A stretch of DNA of 11,620 nt. Source: Actinomycetota bacterium (GTDB lineage Bacteria > Actinomycetota > Thermoleophilia > Solirubrobacterales > Solirubrobacteraceae). Of this stretch, positions 6,448 to 11,620 are shown piece by piece. The notes below the pieces were generated by a model that saw only the letters and a program-made list of their open reading frames with translations, did not search any database and had not been told where the DNA came from. The stretch spans positions 1 to 11,620 of the forward strand of contig VAXS01000045.1 of the NCBI GenBank assembly GCA_005883255.1, in the 5' to 3' direction. A program made the translations under genes and the position numbers. Position 1 is the stretch's first letter, and every line of letters begins with the position of its first letter.

Positions 6448-6449
6448 GG

Positions 6450-6455
6450 TAGACT
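6450..6455 (+). promoter_or_regulatory. Putative -10 TAGACT for the E2-E1 fusion gene, leaderless type
   Basis: TAGACT lies eight bases before ATG 6464, and the intervening CGGCTCAA has no Shine-Dalgarno. Transcription would begin within about two bases of the start codon. The hexamer and spacing are identical to those before the small protein-flavoprotein operon. There is no clear -35 box; the region where it should be is taken up by the 6421-6447 inverted repeats. Confidence 0.55.
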
Positions 6456-6463
6456 CGGCTCAA

Positions 6464-9400
6464 ATGGCGGTGGGAACCACCATCGAGGTCGTGATGCCCC
6501 AGATGGGCGAGTCGGTGACCGAAGGCACCGTGCTCGAATGGCACAAGAGCGAGGGCGATCCGGTGGCCGCGGACGAGACCATCGTCGAGATCTCCACCGA
6601 CAAGGTGGACGCCGAGGTGCCCGCTCCCGCCGCGGGGACGATCGCCAAGATCCACGTGGCCGAGGGCGACACGGTCACGGTGGGCCAGGTCCTGGCCGAG
6701 ATCTCCACCAACGGGGCCGAGGCGGCGACAGCCACTCAGCGGGCGACCGAGGTGCAGTCGGAGGGCGGCGACCCGGTGCCCGGGACCCGCGCGCAGGAGG
6801 AGGCGGCGGGCACCGAGGTGGACCAGGCGGGCGACGGCGCCGGCGGAAACGGCGCCGGGGCCGCGCCGCCGGCGGCGGGCGCCAAGGTGGTCGACATCGT
6901 GACGCCGACCGCCGGCGAGTCGGTCACCGAGGGGACGATCCTGGAGTGGCACAAGCAGCCCGGCGATCCGGTGCGCGCCGACGAGACCGTGGTCGAGATC
7001 TCCACCGACAAGGTGGACGTCGAGCTGCCGGCGCCGGCGAGCGGCACCCTTACCGAGGTCCTGGCCCCGGCGGGGGAGACCGTCACCGTCGGGCAGGTCA
7101 TCGGGCGCATCGCGGTGGACGAGTCCACGGACGCGCCGGCCGCCGAGTCGGAGGCGACCCCCGCGGAGGCGGCCCCGGCGGCGGCCGAGACCGCTCCCGG
7201 CCCGCCTCCCGCCGAGGCTCCCTCCGGCGACGGCGCCAACGCCTCGCCGGTGGCCCGCCGCGTGGCCCAGGCCCACGGCGTCGACCTGGCCGCGCTCGAG
7301 GGCAGCGGCCCCGGCGGCCGCATCTCCAAGGCCGACGTGCTGGCGGCGGCCGAGGGCAACGGTGGCCGCGGCGCCACCGCCAGCCCGCCCGCGCCGGCCA
7401 CCGCGCCCGCCCCCAGCACCGAGCCGCTGCGCGGCGGCGCGGCGACGCTCGCCCGCTACATGGAGGAGAGCCGGTCGATCCCCACGGCCACCTCCTTCCG
7501 CACGATCGCGGTGACGGCGATGGACGCCCGCCGCCGCGAGCTCAAGGCCGCCGGCCAGCGCGTCTCCTTCACCCACCTGATCGCCTACGCGATCGCGCGC
7601 GCCGCCACCGACGACATGCCGGTGATGGCCCATCACTTCCAGGACGTCGACGGCCGGCCGCACCGCGTCGACGATCGCCAGGCGAACCTGGGAGTGGCCG
7701 TCGACGTGGAGAAGAAGGACGGCAGCCGCACGCTCATGGTCCCGGTCATCCGCGACGCCGGGCGCACGCAGTTCGTGGACTTCGTGGCCGCCTTCGACGA
7801 CCTGATTTCCCGCGCGCGCGAGAACCGGCTGACGGCTGATGATCTAGTCGGTTCTAACGTAGTCCTTACCAACCCGGGCGGGATCGGCACCCTCGCCTCC
7901 GTGCCTCGGCTGATGCCCGGCCAGGGGACGATCGTCGCCACCGGCGCGATCGGCTACCCCAAGGGGCTGGAGGGCGTGGGCCAGATGATCGGGGCCGAGA
8001 AGGTCATGACGATGACCTCGACCTACGACCACCGGATCATCCAGGGCGCCGAGTCGGGCCGGTTCCTGGCGGTGGTCGAGGGCTACCTGCAGGGCGAGCA
8101 CGGCTTCTACGAGGACGTCTTCGCCTCGCTGGGCGTGAAGCTGGGCCCGGCGCCGTCGGTCCCGGCCCCGGCCGCCGCGGCGGCGGCCGCGCGCGAGCGG
8201 GTGGCCGAGCCGGTCGCGGCGCCGGACGAGGAGATGATGCAGGCGGTCCAGGCCGCCATGTCGCTGATCAAGGCCCACCGCACCCACGGGCACCTGGCCG
8301 CGCAGCTGGACCCGCTGGGGACGGATCCCACGGGCGACCCGGCGCTGGATCCCGAGCCGCTGGGGCTGACTCCGGAGCTGATGGCGCGGATCCCCGCGTC
8401 GATCCTGCGCATGTACGTGCCGGGCGCCACGCTGGCCGACGCCCTGCCGCACCTGCGCGAGACCTACCGCGGCCCGATCGCCTACGAGATCGAGCACATC
8501 TCCTCCCACCAGCAGCGGGTGTGGCTGCGGGAGAAGATCGAGTCGGGCGCCTTCCGCGCGCCGCTGACGTCGGAGGAGAAGCGGGCGCTGCTCCAGCGGC
8601 TGACCGAGGTCGACGCGCTCGAGCGCTTCATGCACAAGGCCTACCTGGGCCAGAAGCAGTTCTCGATCGAGGGCCTGGACATGACCGTGCCCATGCTGGA
8701 CGAGCTCATCCAGCTGGCGGCGGGCCGGGGCGGGCGCGAAGTGGTGATCGGCATGGCCCACCGCGGGCGGCTCAACGTCCTGGCCCACAACCTCGGGCGA
8801 CCGTACGACACGATCTTCGCCGAGTTCGAGGGCGCCTCCACCCTGGAGGCGGTGACCACGCTGCCCCAGGGCGGCACCGGCGACGTCAAGTACCACCACG
8901 GGGCCGAGGGGTCCTACCAGCTGCCCGACGGCGAGTCGATCAAGGTCGTGCTGGAGTCGAACCCCAGCCACCTGGAGTACGTGGACCCGGTGGTGACCGG
9001 CGCCGCCCGCGCCGCCCAGACCGTGCGCCAGGGCCCGCACGCCCACCGCGATCCCGACGCCGCGATCCCGATCGTGCTGCACGGCGACGCCGCCCTCCCG
9101 GCCCAGGGCGTGGTGGCGGAGACCTTCAACCTCCAGGCGCTGGACGGCTACTCGGTGGGCGGCAGCGTCCACCTGATCCAGAACAACCAGGTGGGCTTCA
9201 CCACCTTCCCGCACGAGGGACGCTCCACGCAGTGGGCCTCGGACCTGGCCAAGGGCTTCGACGTCCCGATCATCCACGTCAACGCCGACGACGTGGAGGC
9301 CTGCATCTCCGCCGCGCGGCTGGCCTTCGCCTTCCGCCAGGAGTTTGGGCACGACGTGGTCATCGACCTGATCGGCTACCGCCGCTATGGCCACAACGAA

Positions 9401-10861
9401 GCCGACGAGCCCGCCTACACGCAGCCCGCGATGTACGGCGAGATCCGCGGCCACCCCCGCGTGCGCGAGCTGTTCGCCAAGCAGCTGGTCGAGGAGGGCG
9501 TGATCGGCCAGGAGGACGTCGACGCTCAGGAGGAGGAGGTGTGGGGACTCCTCACCGACCTGCACCAGCAGCTCAAGCGGACCATCGAGGCGTCTGAGCA
9601 CGTCGAGCACACCACCGGCCAGTACGAGCTCGACCGCTCCCCCAGCCCGGAGGTCAAGACCGCGGTGTCGGTCGAGCGGCTGCGGTCCCTCAACCAGGAG
9701 CTGCTGGCGGTCCCCGACGGCTTCACCATCCACCCCAAGCTGCTGCGCCAGCTCGAGCGCCGGCGCGAGACGCTGGGCGCCGAGGGCGGGATCGACTGGG
9801 CCCAGGCGGAGGCGCTGGCCTTCGCCTCGCTGCTCACCGAGGGCACGCCGATCCGGTTGACCGGACAGGACACCGAGCGCGGGACGTTCTCCCAGCGCCA
9901 CCTGGTCCTGCACGACCACGAGACCGGGCAGCGCTTCTCGCCGATCGGGAACCTGCCGGGCGCGCTGGCGCCGATGGAGCTGCACAACTCGCCCCTGAGC
10001 GAGGTGGCCACGCTGGGCTTCGAGTACGGCTACTCGCAGGAGGCGCCCGAGACGCTGGTCCTGTGGGAGGCCCAGTTCGGCGACTTCGTCAACGCCGCCC
10101 AGGTGATCATCGACCAGTTCATCGTGTCCGCGCTGGCGAAGTGGGGGCAGAGCTCGCGGATCACGCTGCTGCTGCCGCACGGATACGAGGGCTCCGGTCC
10201 CGAGCACTCCTCGGCGCGGCTGGAGCGGTTCCTGGCGCTGGCGGCCGAGGGCAACATCAGGGTGGCCAATTTGACGACGCCCGCCCAGTACTTCCACCTG
10301 CTGCGCCGCCAGGCGCGCATCGCCAAGCAGCGTCCGCTGATCGTCATGACGCCCAAGTCCCTGCTGCGCCTGCCGCAGGCCACGAACCGCATCGAGCACC
10401 TGGCGGAGTCGCGCTTCTTCCCGGTGCTGGGGGAGCCGCGGGTTGACGTGGAGAAGGTCACCCGGCTCATCCTGTGCACCGGCAAGATCTACTACGACCT
10501 GGTGGGGCATCAGGCCCGGGCCGGGGAGGACCGGCTGGCGGTGGGACGGGTCGAGCTGCTGTACCCGTTCCCGCAGGCGCAGATCCTGGAGCTGATCGGG
10601 ATGTACCCGAACCTCGAGGAGGTCGTGTGGGTGCAGGAGGAGCCGCGCAACATGGGCGCCCGCGCCTTCATGTCGCCCCGGCTGCTGCAGATCCTGCCCG
10701 AGGGGCTGCGCTTCGGCTACATCGGCCGTCCGGAGCGCGCCAGCCCCGGCGAGGGCTACCCGGCCGCCCACATCGGGGAGCAGAGCCGGATCATCTCCAC
10801 CGCGCTCAACCTCTCGATCCCGGTCTCTATGTACCCGTCGAAGACGCCGGGTCAGCGCTGA
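6464..10861 (+). CDS. kgd: Lipoyl-bearing 2-oxoglutarate dehydrogenase E2-E1 fusion (KGD/OdhA family)
   Basis: The product has 1465 residues. Two lipoyl domains (about 6-82 and 142-217) carry modifiable K47 and K183 in ISTDKVD. A peripheral-subunit-binding domain (259-296, SPVARRVAQAHGVDLAAL) and an Ala/Pro linker precede the E2 core (about 322-570). There DHRIIQGAESG gives catalytic H523, with Q527 where ordinary E2 proteins have Asp, as in mycobacterial KGD. The E1 part runs from about 590 to the end: HRTHGHLAAQLDPLG, HRGRLNVLAHN (H766), the thiamine-binding GDAALPAQG (G874-D875) with NNQVGFTT (N907), and HGYEGSGPEHSS (H1239). It decarboxylates 2-oxoglutarate and passes succinyl to CoA in the TCA cycle; an E3 is still needed. 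KGD/OdhA of Mycobacterium and Corynebacterium has about 1220 residues and lacks the lipoyl and binding domains. Start chosen at ATG 6464, after TAGACT, just before the lipoyl domain; the frame is open further upstream but overlaps the membrane-protein gene. Confidence 0.95.
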   Translation: MAVGTTIEVVMPQMGESVTEGTVLEWHKSEGDPVAADETIVEISTDKVDAEVPAPAAGTIAKIHVAEGDTVTVGQVLAEISTNGAEAATATQRATEVQSEGGDPVPGTRAQEEAAGTEVDQAGDGAGGNGAGAAPPAAGAKVVDIVTPTAGESVTEGTILEWHKQPGDPVRADETVVEISTDKVDVELPAPASGTLTEVLAPAGETVTVGQVIGRIAVDESTDAPAAESEATPAEAAPAAAETAPGPPPAEAPSGDGANASPVARRVAQAHGVDLAALEGSGPGGRISKADVLAAAEGNGGRGATASPPAPATAPAPSTEPLRGGAATLARYMEESRSIPTATSFRTIAVTAMDARRRELKAAGQRVSFTHLIAYAIARAATDDMPVMAHHFQDVDGRPHRVDDRQANLGVAVDVEKKDGSRTLMVPVIRDAGRTQFVDFVAAFDDLISRARENRLTADDLVGSNVVLTNPGGIGTLASVPRLMPGQGTIVATGAIGYPKGLEGVGQMIGAEKVMTMTSTYDHRIIQGAESGRFLAVVEGYLQGEHGFYEDVFASLGVKLGPAPSVPAPAAAAAAARERVAEPVAAPDEEMMQAVQAAMSLIKAHRTHGHLAAQLDPLGTDPTGDPALDPEPLGLTPELMARIPASILRMYVPGATLADALPHLRETYRGPIAYEIEHISSHQQRVWLREKIESGAFRAPLTSEEKRALLQRLTEVDALERFMHKAYLGQKQFSIEGLDMTVPMLDELIQLAAGRGGREVVIGMAHRGRLNVLAHNLGRPYDTIFAEFEGASTLEAVTTLPQGGTGDVKYHHGAEGSYQLPDGESIKVVLESNPSHLEYVDPVVTGAARAAQTVRQGPHAHRDPDAAIPIVLHGDAALPAQGVVAETFNLQALDGYSVGGSVHLIQNNQVGFTTFPHEGRSTQWASDLAKGFDVPIIHVNADDVEACISAARLAFAFRQEFGHDVVIDLIGYRRYGHNEADEPAYTQPAMYGEIRGHPRVRELFAKQLVEEGVIGQEDVDAQEEEVWGLLTDLHQQLKRTIEASEHVEHTTGQYELDRSPSPEVKTAVSVERLRSLNQELLAVPDGFTIHPKLLRQLERRRETLGAEGGIDWAQAEALAFASLLTEGTPIRLTGQDTERGTFSQRHLVLHDHETGQRFSPIGNLPGALAPMELHNSPLSEVATLGFEYGYSQEAPETLVLWEAQFGDFVNAAQVIIDQFIVSALAKWGQSSRITLLLPHGYEGSGPEHSSARLERFLALAAEGNIRVANLTTPAQYFHLLRRQARIAKQRPLIVMTPKSLLRLPQATNRIEHLAESRFFPVLGEPRVDVEKVTRLILCTGKIYYDLVGHQARAGEDRLAVGRVELLYPFPQAQILELIGMYPNLEEVVWVQEEPRNMGARAFMSPRLLQILPEGLRFGYIGRPERASPGEGYPAAHIGEQSRIISTALNLSIPVSMYPSKTPGQR
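6584..7018 (+). repeat. 27-bp exact direct repeat at the two lipoyl-lysine sites
   Basis: Bases 6584-6610 and 6992-7018 are identical over 27 bases and lie 408 bases (136 codons) apart in frame. Each encodes VEISTDKVD around the lipoylated Lys. Flanking codons are similar but not identical, as expected from a tandem lipoyl-domain duplication with later drift or local gene conversion. Recombination between copies would delete exactly one lipoyl domain in frame. Confidence 0.85.
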
Positions 10862-10935
10862 TGCTCTGGCGGCGCTTCCTGAACGTGCTGCGCCAGTGGC
10901 GGCGCAAGCGCCGAGCCCGCCGGCTCGGGCGCTAG
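10861..10935 (+). CDS. 24-residue arginine-rich microprotein coupled to the E2-E1 gene
   Basis: ATG at 10861 shares its A with the TGA stop of the fusion gene (TGATG), a standard stop-restart arrangement. The peptide begins MLWRRFLNVLRQW and continues with a dense run of Arg and Lys: ten Arg and one Lys in 24 residues, net charge about +11. Of its 24 codons, 23 end in G or C, in line with real genes here. The first half would form an amphipathic helix with Trp, Phe and Leu on one face. It could bind membrane, nucleic acid or the large acidic dehydrogenase complex; none of this is shown. The stop lies 1 base from the end of the convergent DUF1028 gene, and its 3' part coincides with a terminator-like hairpin, so it may also be a chance ORF over a terminator. 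Confidence 0.5.
   Translation: MLWRRFLNVLRQWRRKRRARRLGR
10907..10933. terminator. GC-rich hairpin between convergent genes
   Basis: AGCGCCGAGCC (10907-10917) pairs with GGCTCGGGCGCT (10922-10933) as an 11-bp stem with one bulged C and a four-base loop. It lies at the meeting point of the plus-strand E2-E1/microprotein unit and the minus-strand DUF1028 gene, and can fold in RNA from either strand. No T-run follows on the plus strand. It is best read as a bidirectional terminator. Confidence 0.5.
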
Positions 10936-10936
10936 G

Positions 10937-11620
10937 TCAGCCGGCGCCGCCTCGGAGGGCGTCGCGGACGGCCGCGGCGGCGGGCGCGAGCTCCGGGGGG
11001 AGGCGGGCCAGGAGCTCGGTCCAGCGGTCGCCGCCGTTGGCCACGGCGGCGCGGACCCGGTCCGCGCCGCCGCTCACGTCGCCGGCCTGGGCCAGTCCCA
11101 GGCCGGCCCAGAACAGCAGCTCGTCACTGCCCGGCGCCAGCTCGCTGGCGCGGTCGTACAGCGGCGCGGCCTCGGCGTAGCGTCCCTCGGCCAGCAGCTG
11201 GTCGGCGCGGGCCGCCAGCTCGTAGGCGTGGTGCAGGCCGAGCATCCGGCCCAGCTCGCGCAGGGGCTCGGCGTGGTCGTCGACGCGCAGGTCGATCGCG
11301 CGGCGCCAGGGCTCGTCGCCGGCGGCGACCACGACCAGCGCCGCCGACTGCTGTCCGCGCACGTCGCCGCCCTCGGCCTCGGCCGCCTCGAGCGCCGCCA
11401 GCAGCCGCGGCGCCAGGGCGCCGGGAGCGCGCTCGAACGCCTCGGCCATCGCGTCGGGAGCGGTGGAGTGGGCCATCATGTTGGCCTGGCAGGAGAACCC
11501 GTCGCCCTCGCGGTGGCCGGCGTACTCGATGCAGCTCGTGCCCGTGTGCGCGGCCACGCCGCCCGCGGCGTCCAGCACCGCGACCTGGCGCATCTCCTCC
11601 TGGGGATCGGCGCGGAGCAG
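10937..11620 (-). CDS. DUF1028 (Ntn-hydrolase-fold) protein with helical-repeat tail, 5' end missing
   Basis: The frame is open from the window edge to TGA at 10939-10937, giving 227 residues. An internal ATG at 11593 is not the start, because LLRADPQEE before it continues the family sequence. VAVLDAAGGVAAHTGTSCI, YAGHREGDGFSCQANMMA, AFERAPGALAPRLLAALEAA and GGDVRGQQSAALVVV, then IDLRVDDHAEPLREL, are hallmark segments of DUF1028, an uncharacterised family predicted to have an Ntn-hydrolase fold. The N-terminal catalytic region, about 70-80 residues, lies outside the window. After the domain, visible residues about 129-195 form paired helices (AARADQLLAEGRYAEAAPLY, then ELLFWAGLGLAQAGDVSGGA) with TPR character; DUF1028 proteins often carry such or peptidoglycan-binding-like C-terminal extensions. 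Function is unknown. It converges on the E2-E1 unit. Confidence 0.9.
   Translation of the reverse strand: MLRADPQEEMRQVAVLDAAGGVAAHTGTSCIEYAGHREGDGFSCQANMMAHSTAPDAMAEAFERAPGALAPRLLAALEAAEAEGGDVRGQQSAALVVVAAGDEPWRRAIDLRVDDHAEPLRELGRMLGLHHAYELAARADQLLAEGRYAEAAPLYDRASELAPGSDELLFWAGLGLAQAGDVSGGADRVRAAVANGGDRWTELLARLPPELAPAAAAVRDALRGGAG

Noticed and set aside
7844..10771. Open frame of 975 codons antisense to the E2-E1 gene
   Set aside because: It mirrors a confidently coding gene, shows no family motifs and consists of Leu/Arg/Gly/Val-rich low-complexity sequence. Long antisense frames are expected where GC-rich codons suppress stops.
1..11620. CRISPR arrays, tRNA/rRNA genes, transposases, phage genes
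   Set aside because: I looked on both strands and saw no repeat-spacer pattern, cloverleaf, transposase motif or integrase motif. The window reads as ordinary chromosomal gene order.

Overview
The window is very GC-rich, with nearly all third codon positions G or C. It carries 2-oxoglutarate dehydrogenase E2 and E1 on one polypeptide, an actinobacterial trait. Start codons often sit 6-9 bases downstream of a TAnnnT hexamer, which suggests leaderless transcripts. Together these point to a high-GC actinobacterium. A deep lineage such as Thermoleophilia/Solirubrobacterales is a plausible guess from protein style, not something proved here.

Left part (1-4848): the tail of a probable sialidase/BNR-repeat secreted protein (+) converges on a two-gene minus-strand operon. 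That operon holds a conserved small protein of unknown function and a disulfide-reductase-like flavoprotein, joined by a GTGA overlap. An NTF2/SnoaL-like protein diverges from this operon. Its stop overlaps, tail to tail, the stop of a second minus-strand operon: an alkyl-DHAP-synthase-like FAD oxidase followed by a PanE/ApbA-family reductase, also joined by a GTGA overlap.

Middle part (4849-6463): msrA, with a clear Shine-Dalgarno, diverges from the FAD oxidase gene. It is followed on the plus strand by a NUDIX-like protein whose Nudix box breaks off half way, and by a three-helix DUF3817-type membrane protein. A perfect 8-bp hairpin spans the msrA stop. A set of mutually exclusive inverted repeats lies just before the promoter of the next gene.

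Right part (6464-11620): a 1465-residue protein carries two lipoyl domains, a peripheral-subunit-binding domain, an E2 acyltransferase core and a complete thiamine-dependent E1. Well-studied mycobacterial and corynebacterial KGD/OdhA lack the lipoyl and binding domains, so this version looks self-sufficient for the E1 and E2 steps and would need only an E3. A 24-residue arginine-rich ORF starts inside its stop codon. It ends in a GC-rich hairpin that separates it from a convergent DUF1028 protein with a helical-repeat tail, cut by the window edge.

The genes are mostly chromosomal housekeeping or conserved accessory genes. I see no CRISPR, transposase, phage, tRNA or rRNA features. The most interesting items are the lipoyl-bearing E2-E1 fusion with its promoter region and coupled microprotein, the flavoprotein lacking the catalytic His, and the coupled ether-lipid-enzyme-like pair. 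No intergenic gap exceeds about 62 bases.
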